Shown piece after piece: positions 48,307-58,591 of a stretch of 64,000 nucleotides of DNA. Both the position numbers and the translations under genes were made by a program. Source of the stretch: DASQPA01 sp963757335 (GTDB taxonomy: Bacteria; Acidobacteriota; Thermoanaerobaculia; Multivoradales; UBA5704); assembly GCA_963757335.1 (NCBI GenBank), contig CAVWRJ010000024.1, positions 434,001 to 498,000 of the forward strand. Reading direction: 5' to 3'. Position 1 is the stretch's first letter. Every line of letters begins with the position of its first letter. The notes beneath the pieces were generated by a model, which was not told the DNA's origin, ran no database searches, and worked only from the letters and a program-made list of their open reading frames with translations.

Positions 48307-48329
48307 GGGCGCCCCGTCGCGGGGCGCCC
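48307..48329. terminator. Hairpin between convergent bioA and a small secreted protein gene
   Basis: Ten-base-pair perfect stem GGGCGCCCCG / CGGGGCGCCC with a TCG loop, extended by imperfect pairing. It has no T-run, so it is perhaps a bidirectional 3' end. Confidence 0.6.
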
Positions 48330-48349
48330 CGTCCTCTGCGGAGACTTTC

Positions 48350-48712
48350 CTACATCAGGTGCTTGGTGCCGCCCGGCTTGACGGTGATCCAGCCGCTGGG
48401 GCAGGTGCGGCCGTCCGGCACCCGGGTGCAGAAGCAGACGCTGGAGCCGCCGGAGTCGACGCTCACCGTCTGCTTGGGATCGAGGTTCACCGTCTGCTCC
48501 TTGGGCTGCCCCTCACAGTCACCTTCCGACCCGAAGCGGGTGTAGAGGGTAACGTGGTGGTTGCCGCTGTTGATGAAGGTCGCCCCCGAGCCGGCCGCCT
48601 CGGTCCCGCTCGGCGTTTCGGCCGCACGGGCCGCGGTGGCCATGGTGGCCGCAGCCAGGGCCAGGCCCGCGATCAGGCCCAACGTTTTCGACTTGCTTGA
48701 GATCCTACGCAT
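48350..48712 (-). CDS. Small secreted cysteine-containing protein
   Basis: A 120-residue protein. A signal peptide (LGLIAGLALAAATMATAARA) is followed by a mature part of about 90 residues with four Cys (GDCEG, SVCFCTR, RTCPSG) and beta-strand character (HHVTLYTRFG, EQTVNLDPKQTVSVDSGG). No known family. AGGAGG precedes the ATG by about seven bases. Confidence 0.65.
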   Translation of the reverse strand: MRRISSKSKTLGLIAGLALAAATMATAARAAETPSGTEAAGSGATFINSGNHHVTLYTRFGSEGDCEGQPKEQTVNLDPKQTVSVDSGGSSVCFCTRVPDGRTCPSGWITVKPGGTKHLM

Positions 48713-48861
48713 TGTCTACCTCCTGAGTATGACGTCTTGAGGGTATGGGTGGCAGATGCGCACCATGCCGCCCCGCAGGGAGCGGCTACAGGTTACTAAC
48801 GTGAGGGAGAAGCAAAGGTTGCGCCCTTCACGAGATCTTTGTGCGATTTGTAGAAATACGG

Positions 48862-50133
48862 CTAGAGCTGCGAGCGCAGCAGGCCGGCCGCATGCTCGAG
48901 GAGCCGCTCGGTCCGCGGCCGGCTTTTCCAGGCCGCGAGGGTGACGGGCCGCGAGCGCGCCCGGTCCTTTTTGAACTGCCGCACCTGCTCCTGGGCGAAG
49001 GCGGTGTCCAGGACGTTCAGGTTGGCCTCGTCGTTCAAGCGGAAGGAACGGCTGTCGATGTTGGTCGAGCCGACCGAGACCAGGCAGTCGTCCACCACCA
49101 TCAGCTTGTTGTGGTAGAGGGTCGGCTGGAACTCGTAGATGGCGATCCCGGCCTCCAGGAGCGGACCCCAGCGCGAGCGCGACGCCTTCCGGGTGAACTC
49201 GGAGTCGGTCACCCGCCCCATCAGCACCAGCTCGATCTCGACCCCCCGCTTCCTTGCCGCGATCAGGGTGGCGACCGCCAGGTCGTCGGGCACGAAGTAG
49301 GGGTTGCCGATCCGGATCGACTTCCGGGCCGAGGCGATCGCCAGGAGGAACATCAGGCGGACGCTCTCGCTCCCCTGGCGGGGCGAGCTCTTGAACATCT
49401 GGGCGGCCACCGTCCCCGCCTCTTCCAAGGGGGGAAAATAGTCCTCGCCGTGGAGCACCTCGGCGCGGGTCTTCAGCCAGTTGTCCATGAAGGCAGCCTG
49501 CACGTCGGCCACCACCGGGCCCTCAATCTGGTAGTGGGTGTCGCGCCAGTGGTCCGGCGAATCGCCCTGGCCGTTCCACTCGTCGGCGATGCCCACCCCG
49601 CCGGTGAAACCGAGGCGGCCGTCGACGACCAGGAGCTTCCTATGGGTGCGGTTGTTGACCCGGTCCAGGTTGTACCAGCGCAGCGGATGGTAGTGCTCGA
49701 CCTCGACCCCCGAGCGCCGCATCTCCTCGATCAGCTCCCCGTTCACCTTCTTGCTCCCCAGCCAGTCGAGGAGGACGTGCACCCTGACCCCGGCCTCGGC
49801 GCGTTCGATGAGCGCCGCCGAGAACTCGCTGGCGATCTTCCCCTCCCAGTAGATGTAGGTCTCGAAGGTGATCGTCCGCTCGGCGCCGCGGATGGCTTCG
49901 AGCATGGCGGGGAAGATCTCGTCGCCGTTGTGGAGGGCGGTCACCCGATTGCCGGTGACGATGGGCGGCCCGAGGAGATGGCCGATGCTGCGAGTGAACT
50001 GGCCGTCCGCCACCCCGAAGAGGGGGGCGATCCGGTGCTCGATCTTGGCCTCCCCCGAGGCGAGGTTGCGCAGGAGGAGGCTGACGAGGATCGTTACCGC
50101 CGACGACAGCAGGATCGCGATTACCAGGGCCAT
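48862..50133 (-). CDS. Cardiolipin synthase-type phospholipase D protein
   Basis: A 423-residue membrane protein. An N-terminal helix (MALVIAILLSSAVTILVSLL) is followed by two HKD motifs, THRKLLVVDG and YHNKLMVVDD...SVGSTNIDSRSF. It condenses two phosphatidylglycerols to cardiolipin or a related lipid. The usual second N-terminal helix is missing, so it resembles ClsB/ClsC-type enzymes in part. The ATG at 50133 was chosen; a longer TTG form is possible. Confidence 0.87.
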   Translation of the reverse strand: MALVIAILLSSAVTILVSLLLRNLASGEAKIEHRIAPLFGVADGQFTRSIGHLLGPPIVTGNRVTALHNGDEIFPAMLEAIRGAERTITFETYIYWEGKIASEFSAALIERAEAGVRVHVLLDWLGSKKVNGELIEEMRRSGVEVEHYHPLRWYNLDRVNNRTHRKLLVVDGRLGFTGGVGIADEWNGQGDSPDHWRDTHYQIEGPVVADVQAAFMDNWLKTRAEVLHGEDYFPPLEEAGTVAAQMFKSSPRQGSESVRLMFLLAIASARKSIRIGNPYFVPDDLAVATLIAARKRGVEIELVLMGRVTDSEFTRKASRSRWGPLLEAGIAIYEFQPTLYHNKLMVVDDCLVSVGSTNIDSRSFRLNDEANLNVLDTAFAQEQVRQFKKDRARSRPVTLAAWKSRPRTERLLEHAAGLLRSQL

Positions 50134-50294
50134 GTGGGGTTCCGTTTGGAACGTCCAGCGTTTGGCCTCGGCATTGTGCAAATTGCAAAAACTCTGCCGC
50201 CTGCGGTTTCATGCGCATGCTCCGCGACCTGCTCGTTCCCTGCTAAACTCCGGCGCCGTTCAGCGAGGGTCCCCCTGGGGACCGGGAGGTGGAG

Positions 50295-52406
<2,112 letters not shown>

Positions 52407-52410
52407 CGAA

Positions 52411-52445
52411 ACGGAGGCTCCGCTCTGTCGGGGAGGAGCCTCCGT
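52411..52445. terminator. Bidirectional hairpin between glgX and the small peptide gene
   Basis: Ten-base perfect arms ACGGAGGCTC (52411-52420) and GAGCCTCCGT (52436-52445), starting five bases after the glgX stop and lying 28 bases from the convergent gene's stop. Confidence 0.65.
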
Positions 52446-52472
52446 CGGTTCCTCGGATACCGCTTGAGGGCC

Positions 52473-52664
52473 CTACCTCCCGCCGTCGGGATCGATCGTC
52501 AGGCCCTGGTCGAAGCGCGGGGTGTCCTGCTGGCTGTGAGAGGTGGCGGCCGCCCGCGGGGCGCCGTCCGGGTCGATGGTCAACCCCTGCTGTCCCCCGA
52601 TCGCCATATAGAGGAAGGCCGCCGAAGCGAAGACGAGGGCAAAGAAGGTACGATTGAGGAACAT
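52473..52664 (-). CDS. Small exported peptide with duplicated QGLTIDPDG motif
   Basis: A 63-residue peptide. The N-terminal hydrophobic segment is LNRTFFALVFASAAFLYMAI. The rest is hydrophilic and contains two exact copies of QGLTIDPDG, separated by about 19 residues; the second is near the C-terminus. GGAGAGGGAG precedes the ATG at 52664. It is divergent from a TPR protein gene. Repeated short motifs behind an export signal are typical of pro-peptides for signalling or modified peptides, but no maturation enzyme is visible, so this remains an inference. Confidence 0.6.
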   Translation of the reverse strand: MFLNRTFFALVFASAAFLYMAIGGQQGLTIDPDGAPRAAATSHSQQDTPRFDQGLTIDPDGGR

Positions 52665-52818
52665 GGCTCTCCCTCTCCTGTAGGGCAGGGCTCGACCTGG
52701 CGGAGATCGCCGGGCGAGCCTGTCTGCAAAAAAAGAGGTGCGCGCGGGCGGTTCGGGAGAGCATGCCATCCGAAGCTCCGGTCTCCATGCCGGAGTTTCA
52801 TCCGGAAGGAGGGGACCC

Positions 52819-54003
52819 TTGGCCGAGGACCATCACCCGCTTTTCGTCGCCGATCTCGCTCGAAATCCCGGGGAGCGCCCAGAGCCGGCGGAGCTCCTGG
52901 CGCGGCTCGCCGCGCTCTCCCACCCCGAGCGGGTGCGGGCCGTCGAGCACGACGCCCTCTTCCACTCCGCGGACCTCTGCCGGCTGCTCCTTAAAGAGAG
53001 CCGCCGGGCCAACTTCCTCGACAGCTCGCTCGCCCTCGACTGGGCGAGCCTCGCCGTCCGGATCGCCGGGCATCTGGAGCCGTCCCCGGAGCTGCGCGCC
53101 GAAGCCCTGGCGGTCCTCGGCAACGCCTACCGGGTGATCGGCGAGCTGCGGGCGGCGGAGGAGTCCTTCCTCTCGGTCGAGGAGCTGCTCCTCCTTCCGG
53201 CGGTGGCGACCCCGGGGCTCCGCGCCGAGGTGCGGAGCCTCCTGGCCTCGCTCCGGCTCGCCCAGCGGCGGCTGCCGGAGGCGCGCGAGGAGATCCGCCG
53301 GGCGCTCGCCCTCGCCGCAGAGTTTGCCGCCGACCGCCACCAGGTCGGGAAGCTCCAGTTGAAGGAGGCGAAGATCGTCGAGGAGGAGGGGGACCTGGCG
53401 GCGGCCGCCGACCTTCTCGGCACCGCGGCGGGGACGATCGATCCGTCGACGGAGCCCGAGCTCTACCGGATCGCCCGCTTCAACCTCCTCGGGGTCCTCT
53501 TGAGGCAGGGCCGGCACGAGGCGGCGGCGGAGCTCTTCCCGGCCGTCGTCCCGCTCTTCGCGGGCGAGCCGGCCGAGTCGACCCACCACCTCCGGCTGCG
53601 CTGGAGCGCGGGGCTGATCGCCCGCGGCTTCCATCGGCTGGACGAGGCCGAGGCGGCGTTCCTCGCGGTCGAGCAGGAGTTCGTCCGCCGGCAGATGGGC
53701 TACGACGCCGCCTTGGTCGCCATCGACCTCGGCCTGGTCTACCTGGAGACCGGCGCGGTCAAACCGCTCCGCCGGCTCGCCGCCGAGCTCCTCCCCATCC
53801 TCGCCGCCAGGGATCTCTCGAAGGAGGCCTTCGCCTGCCTCCTCCTCTACCAGGACGCCTGCCAGTCGGCCAAGCTGACGTCGCGGCTGGCCCGCGAGCT
53901 CGCCCGCTTCATGCTGGAGGACCGGCGCCGGTCCCCCGCGCTCAAGGTGGCCTTCCGTCCCGGAGAGGTGGGGGAGGACGTTTTTGATACGCAGTTTCTG
54001 TGA
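52819..54003 (+). CDS. TPR-type helical repeat protein
   Basis: A 394-residue, almost wholly helical protein with degenerate TPRs. Units such as LRAEALAVLGNAYRVIGELR, then AEVRSLLASLRLAQRRLPEA, YRIARFNLLGVLLRQGRHEA and GYDAALVAIDLGLVYLETGA are spaced by 35-40 residues. There is no HTH, kinase or membrane domain. The TTG at 52819 follows AAGGAGG with good spacing; the frame upstream is non-conserved. Divergent from the small peptide gene, with 155 bases between starts. It could be a peptide receptor like Rap proteins or a protein-interaction scaffold. Confidence 0.65.
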   Translation: MAEDHHPLFVADLARNPGERPEPAELLARLAALSHPERVRAVEHDALFHSADLCRLLLKESRRANFLDSSLALDWASLAVRIAGHLEPSPELRAEALAVLGNAYRVIGELRAAEESFLSVEELLLLPAVATPGLRAEVRSLLASLRLAQRRLPEAREEIRRALALAAEFAADRHQVGKLQLKEAKIVEEEGDLAAAADLLGTAAGTIDPSTEPELYRIARFNLLGVLLRQGRHEAAAELFPAVVPLFAGEPAESTHHLRLRWSAGLIARGFHRLDEAEAAFLAVEQEFVRRQMGYDAALVAIDLGLVYLETGAVKPLRRLAAELLPILAARDLSKEAFACLLLYQDACQSAKLTSRLARELARFMLEDRRRSPALKVAFRPGEVGEDVFDTQFL

Positions 54004-54123
54004 CGGATAAGTGGAGGAGCCGAGTTTCCTCGACGGTTCCGCTTATACGACAGACTCTCCAACGTTGACGCTGATCCTGAAGTATCGTAGTGTGCCTGCA
54101 AGCCGACGAGGATCGGCTCCTGC

Positions 54124-54846
54124 ATGGGCGACACGACTCACCTGATGCCACGCAAAGGGTCTAACCAACGCACCCACGCGGAAACCCATGGTGCCGAGCG
54201 CGGGCTCAACCGCTTCGAGGGGTTCAGCGACGCGGTTTTCGCAATCGCCCTGACCTTGCTGATCGTCGAGATCAAGGTCCCTGGATCTCCCGATGGCCCG
54301 CATGGCTACAGCGATCTGGCAAGGGCCATGGCCGAGCAGTGGCGCGAATATCTCGCGCTGGTTCTCTGCTATGTCGTGATCGGCGCCTACTGGCTGCAGC
54401 ACCATTATTCGGGCCGCATCTACGCGAAGACCGATCACTGGTTCGGCGCGATCAACCTGTTGTTCCTGCTGGCCATCGTCGTCATTCCCTATCCAATCCG
54501 CGTCTGGTGCTTCCACCTCGGCACGGGCTTCGAGCCGGTCGCGTCGGTGACCCTGGTTGCCGGCCTCGCCCTGACCGCCTGCACCTGGATGGCCAAGTGG
54601 TTTTACGGAAGGTCGGGCCGCCGGGTGATGGACGAACGGCTCGCACCCGATTTCCTCCAGCAGATGACGCGCCGCTACGGCATTGCGACACTGATCCAGA
54701 TCGCTGCAGTGCCGGTCGCCATCGCGGCGCCGCGCGTCGGAGTGGCCATCGCGCTGCTGTGCGTCGCCTTCTTCCTGCTGCCGCAGCCCAAGCCGCGCTA
54801 CAAGCCCGGAGAGGAGCCGACCGAGGCTGAGAAATCGAACGAGTAG
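54124..54846 (+). CDS. TMEM175 (DUF1211)-family potassium channel protein
   Basis: A 240-residue inner-membrane protein with about six helices. The first carries the family motif R-x-x-x-F-S-D in RFEGFSDAVFAIALTLLIVE. Bacterial TMEM175 proteins are tetrameric K+ channels. The ATG at 54124 lies about 26 codons before the motif. No neighbour suggests a specific role. Confidence 0.9.
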   Translation: MGDTTHLMPRKGSNQRTHAETHGAERGLNRFEGFSDAVFAIALTLLIVEIKVPGSPDGPHGYSDLARAMAEQWREYLALVLCYVVIGAYWLQHHYSGRIYAKTDHWFGAINLLFLLAIVVIPYPIRVWCFHLGTGFEPVASVTLVAGLALTACTWMAKWFYGRSGRRVMDERLAPDFLQQMTRRYGIATLIQIAAVPVAIAAPRVGVAIALLCVAFFLLPQPKPRYKPGEEPTEAEKSNE

Positions 54847-54929
54847 CTATGGGGCGAATGAACCTTTTCTAGAGCTGGGAGCACTCCCGCCTGACGAATC
54901 GCCTGCGCTGTCCCGCATCGCCGTCGAGC

Positions 54930-55001
54930 ATGACCGACCGCGACCTCCAGGCGATCTACGAGTACCTGCGGGCGATCCCGTCCGCCGAGCCGGGAACCTA
55001 G
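54930..55001 (+). pseudogene. Remnant of a cytochrome c gene (3' end)
   Basis: 24 codons reading MTDRDLQAIYEYLRAIPSAE. This matches the typical C-terminal helix of mono-haem cytochromes c (M-T-D-x-D-L-x-A-I-Y-x-Y-L-R). No CxxCH or other part lies upstream, so only the tail is left. Confidence 0.4.
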
Positions 55002-55317
55002 CCGTCCGTCACGGCTGAATTGATGGTTAGGTAGCGAAATCTTTCCGGCGAAGGGTTCCTCCCCCCTGGGCGGGCGGTGGTTGGGTCAGGGGGAGGACAG
55101 GAGGGAGGCGCCACGCGGGCACCAACCTCCCCTCTCAAGCCCGCGGCGTTATCCCTCCCTCCTCCGGCCACGGCGTCGACTGCCCTTCCACGACGGCACC
55201 TGCCTCCAAAGCGCGGCACGGTCCGCCCGGGGCGGGCTGCCACGCCCTGCCAACGCCGAGATGCAGTCCTGCCACAAATCCCTCGCCATCCCCGGGGAGA
55301 ACGCTGGTCGCGGCGGG

Positions 55318-55333
55318 TGGTATGGTCCTTGCC
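55318..55333 (+). promoter_or_regulatory. Sigma-54-type -24/-12 promoter
   Basis: TGGTATG-GTCC-TTGCC: the GG (55319-55320) and GC (55331-55332) are ten bases apart, as sigma-54 requires. The gene start is 53 bases beyond the GC. The -24 part matches less well (TGGTA for TGGCA). Confidence 0.55.
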
Positions 55334-55385
55334 TTACCCTGCTCCAGCCGTTGTCCAAAAACGTTTCTTTCAGGGAGATCAGACC

Positions 55386-55889
55386 ATGCCAACTCTTACC
55401 GAGCCAACCACTGTCGACCTACTGGTGCCACCGATGCTCCAGACCACGCTGCCGGCCGTAACCTACGATCCGACGAATTTTCAGATCACGGCATACCTGA
55501 TCGTTTCTGCCTGCACGTCCGATCCGAGCGGGCTCTGCGTCCAAGCTCCGATGATCGCTGTCCCTCAATCGGCACCGGCTTCTCCTCCTTGGACGGTGCT
55601 CTGGAAAGCTGTGCCTGGAAGCGGTCTCAGCTCGGCGTTTTTCGATGTCGGTAAGGGGAAGGCGCAAGTGCCTGCCCCGGACAACAAGCCTCCTTCCGTC
55701 ACCATTGATCTTCCGACAACGGAATTAGCTTCGAACCAGTTTGCGGTTACGATTCGGAACCTGAATCAAACCGCGGCCTCATTCACATATCTCGTTCACG
55801 TATGCGGCCAGCCCAACGGCCCCACCAAATCGCTGCTCACGAGGAAACATGACCCGACGATCGTCGTAACCATGGAACCGATGGGTTAG
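55386..55889 (+). CDS. Unknown protein, probable sigma-54 target
   Basis: A 167-residue protein, beta-rich by pattern (LPAVTYDPTNFQITAYLIVS, then VTIDLPTTELASNQFAVTIR), without signal peptide or membrane helix. It may adopt an Ig-like or jelly-roll fold. No family recognised. GGGAG precedes the ATG, and a -24/-12 promoter lies upstream. It is convergent with the Ser/Thr kinase gene (three-base overlap or less), whose operon also encodes a sigma-54 activator. Confidence 0.6.
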   Translation: MPTLTEPTTVDLLVPPMLQTTLPAVTYDPTNFQITAYLIVSACTSDPSGLCVQAPMIAVPQSAPASPPWTVLWKAVPGSGLSSAFFDVGKGKAQVPAPDNKPPSVTIDLPTTELASNQFAVTIRNLNQTAASFTYLVHVCGQPNGPTKSLLTRKHDPTIVVTMEPMG

Positions 55890-58591
55890 CGGGTGCGGGT
55901 CAAGGCCTTGAAGGCGGGCTCTTTGCGCAGCGGGTCGAAGAAGGGGAGGGCGAACCAGTTGGCGTCGACCTTCTGCGCCGCGGCCTGGCGGGCATAGTAG
56001 AGGGCGGAGCCGTTGTCGCCGATGACGACGTAAACGACCGCGGCTTCATAAGAGAGCCAGCCGTTGTTGGGGGTCAACCGCAGGGCCTCCTGGAGGGCCG
56101 CCAGGCTCTTCTCGGTTTCGCCTACATGGGCGAAGGCCTGGGCCTCGACGGCGAGCAGGTTCCAGTCGCCGGGAGTGGTACGGCGAGCGGCGGCCTCCGC
56201 GATGCCGGCATAGAGCTTTCGGGCTTCCGCCGGCCGACCGAGGAAAGAAAGGCAGTCCGCGAGGTTGAGAGCGGCCGAGGGGTCCTCCGGCCGGAGGGCC
56301 AGAGCCCGCCTCAGGACGGCCTCGGCCTCGCCGTACCGGCGCAGGAGCAGGAGGTTGGCCCCGAGGTTGGTCAAAGACCCGATCCCGGGGTCCCTCTTCA
56401 CGGCCTCTCGCAGCAGCGCCACTGCGCGCTCGGGGTTGCGCAACAGCTCGATCTGGACGAGCATGGCGAGCCCTTCGGGGTTCCCCGGCGAACGGGCCAG
56501 GAGCTCCTCAGCGTGCCGGCGGGCGTCGTCGAAGCGGCTCTGGCGATACTCGGCGTTGGCGAGCGAGAGCAGGTTCATCCAGGAAGGCTGGAGGTGGACG
56601 GCGGACGCCATCAGCTCCAGCCCCTCCGCCGGCCGGCCCCGGCTCTCCGCGAGCATGCCACGCGCGAGCAGGCTGCCGGCCGGATCGATCTCCTGAAGCT
56701 TCGCGAGGGCGGCCTCGGCCGCGTCTAAATGGCCCGCCGCCATTTCCAGCTCGACGCGGCCTTCCACGGGCCGCGGGTCCCCCGGCGCGATCCGGCTCGC
56801 GTCCTCGACCGCGGCCAGGCCGCGCGCGAGGTAACGGGAGTCGCCCGTCTCGTTGTACCGGCGGCGGGCGACCTTCGCCTCCTGGGTATAGGCCTCGACG
56901 AACGACGGGGCTCTCGTCCGCAGCTCGTCCAGGCGGGCGAGGACGTCGTCGCTCGCGCCTTCCCGGGTGAGCCGCCGCTTGAGATCGAGAAAGGTCCGGT
57001 AGTCCTTCTCCTCGATCGCGAGCTCCAGGCGGGGAATGCGCAGCCGCCGGTCGCCGTAGCCCTGCCGGAGCGCGGCGGCGACGACGTCGGCGAACAGCCG
57101 GGGGTGAGAGGGGAGCGCCTGCAGAGCATCCGTCCATAGGACCCGGCCGTCCTGCCCGCCCAGGCGCCGCAGGCTCACCTGGCAGAGATCGCCGGCGCAG
57201 TCGGCCCGCGAGGTAATGACCTCCCCGGCGGCCACGGCCCGGGCCACGGCCGAAGGCGACCCTTGGACGGCGTTGACCTTGTTGACGTCCAGCCCGGCCA
57301 GGCCGTCGAGAGCGGCGACGGTGCGGAGCAGGGAGGCCTGGAGGTTGGCGAGGACCCGCGCCTGGTCCTCGGGGGAGAGCGAGCCGGCGATCTCCGGCTT
57401 CAAGACCGCCACGTAGAGGGGAGGCACCGGCTTGCGGGTCAGCCGCCAGAAGGTGACGGCGAGGACCAGCAGGAGGGCTACGCTGGCGATGCCGGCGATG
57501 CCGCCGATGCCGCCGATCGCCCAGGCCCGCGTCCGGCGGCGGGGAGACGGTGCCAACCCGCCAGACCCGCCAGAGCCCGAGCCGGCCCAGAGCCCGGAGG
57601 CCTGGAGCTCGGCGACGACCGCGGCGGCCGAAGGCCGTTCCCGCGGCTCCTTGGCGAGACAGCGCGCCACGATCGCCTGGAGGACGGCGGGCACCTCCGC
57701 GTTCCCCGCCACGAGCGGCTGGGGGCTTTCGTAGAGGATCGAGTGGACCATCCCCTGCCGTTCGCCGCCGAAGGCTCGCCGGCCGGCGAGCATCTCGTAA
57801 AGCACCATGCCCAGCGCCCAGAGGTCGGCGGCGGTGCCGACGCGCAGCCCCTTGAGCTGCTCGGGCGCCATGTAGGCGGCAGTGCCCACCGCGATCCCCT
57901 CCTCGGTGAGGGCGCCGGAGTCGACCCAGCGGGCGAGGCCGAAGTCGAGGAGCTTCACCCGGCCGTCCGGGAGCACCATGACGTTCTCCGGCTTGAGGTC
58001 CCGGTGGACGATGCCAGATAAGTGGGCGGCGGCGAGAGCCGAGGCGAGCTGGCCGGCGATCGCCGCCGCCTCGGCGCTTCCGAGGCGCCGGTCCGGCCGC
58101 CCGGCGAGGAGCTGGGCGAGCGTCGTGCCGTCGTAGTAGGCCATGGCGAGAAAACGCTGGCCCTCGTGCTCGCCGATCTCGTAGATGGTCCCGATGTTCG
58201 GGTGGTCCAAGGAGGCCGCGGCCTGGGCCTCGCGGCGGAAGCGGGCCTCGTCGGTAGGGCGCGCATCGCTCCGCTCGCGGAGGAACTTCAAGGCGACCTC
58301 CCGGCCCAACTCGACGTCCTGGGCGAGATAGACGACGCCCATGCCGCCGCGGCCGAGGGGGCGGAGCAGCCGGTAGTGGGAGATTTGGGAGAGCTGGGAG
58401 AGCTCCCGGATCGCGCCGGGCTCCAGCAGCGGCGATCGGGAGCCACGAGGGCCCGCCGGGGCGTCTGCCGGCGGCGGGCTTGCGGGCAGCGTAGGGTTCG
58501 ACGAGGTGGACAGGTCGGCGCCGCAGGCCGGGCAGTGGCTGTCGAATTCCGAGTAGGTCCTGCCGCAGGAAAGGCAGAGGAGCACCTCCAT
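55886..58591 (-). CDS. Membrane Ser/Thr protein kinase with zinc ribbon and TPRs
   Basis: A 901-residue protein. The N-terminal zinc ribbon is CLSCGRTYSEFDSHCPACGA. The Hanks-type kinase spans about residues 72-335: P-loop LGRGGMGVVY, VALKFL, catalytic loop HRDLKPENV, DFGLARW, GTAAYMAPEQL, all key residues present. One transmembrane helix follows at about 365-388 (IASVALLLVLAVTFWRL), and the outer C-terminal half is a TPR array. The start follows the TAG of the sigma-54 activator directly, so the two are one operon. It may phosphorylate that activator or its partner. Confidence 0.93.
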   Translation of the reverse strand: MEVLLCLSCGRTYSEFDSHCPACGADLSTSSNPTLPASPPPADAPAGPRGSRSPLLEPGAIRELSQLSQISHYRLLRPLGRGGMGVVYLAQDVELGREVALKFLRERSDARPTDEARFRREAQAAASLDHPNIGTIYEIGEHEGQRFLAMAYYDGTTLAQLLAGRPDRRLGSAEAAAIAGQLASALAAAHLSGIVHRDLKPENVMVLPDGRVKLLDFGLARWVDSGALTEEGIAVGTAAYMAPEQLKGLRVGTAADLWALGMVLYEMLAGRRAFGGERQGMVHSILYESPQPLVAGNAEVPAVLQAIVARCLAKEPRERPSAAAVVAELQASGLWAGSGSGGSGGLAPSPRRRTRAWAIGGIGGIAGIASVALLLVLAVTFWRLTRKPVPPLYVAVLKPEIAGSLSPEDQARVLANLQASLLRTVAALDGLAGLDVNKVNAVQGSPSAVARAVAAGEVITSRADCAGDLCQVSLRRLGGQDGRVLWTDALQALPSHPRLFADVVAAALRQGYGDRRLRIPRLELAIEEKDYRTFLDLKRRLTREGASDDVLARLDELRTRAPSFVEAYTQEAKVARRRYNETGDSRYLARGLAAVEDASRIAPGDPRPVEGRVELEMAAGHLDAAEAALAKLQEIDPAGSLLARGMLAESRGRPAEGLELMASAVHLQPSWMNLLSLANAEYRQSRFDDARRHAEELLARSPGNPEGLAMLVQIELLRNPERAVALLREAVKRDPGIGSLTNLGANLLLLRRYGEAEAVLRRALALRPEDPSAALNLADCLSFLGRPAEARKLYAGIAEAAARRTTPGDWNLLAVEAQAFAHVGETEKSLAALQEALRLTPNNGWLSYEAAVVYVVIGDNGSALYYARQAAAQKVDANWFALPFFDPLRKEPAFKALTRTR

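Larger units (their letters stand above)
54847..55385. other. Gene-free stretch with a gene remnant and a -24/-12 promoter
   Basis: No complete gene. It contains a short remnant at 54930-55001 that looks like the end of a cytochrome c gene, a G/C-rich stretch with no clear structure at 55010-55300, and the sigma-54-type promoter at 55318-55333. Confidence 0.6.
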
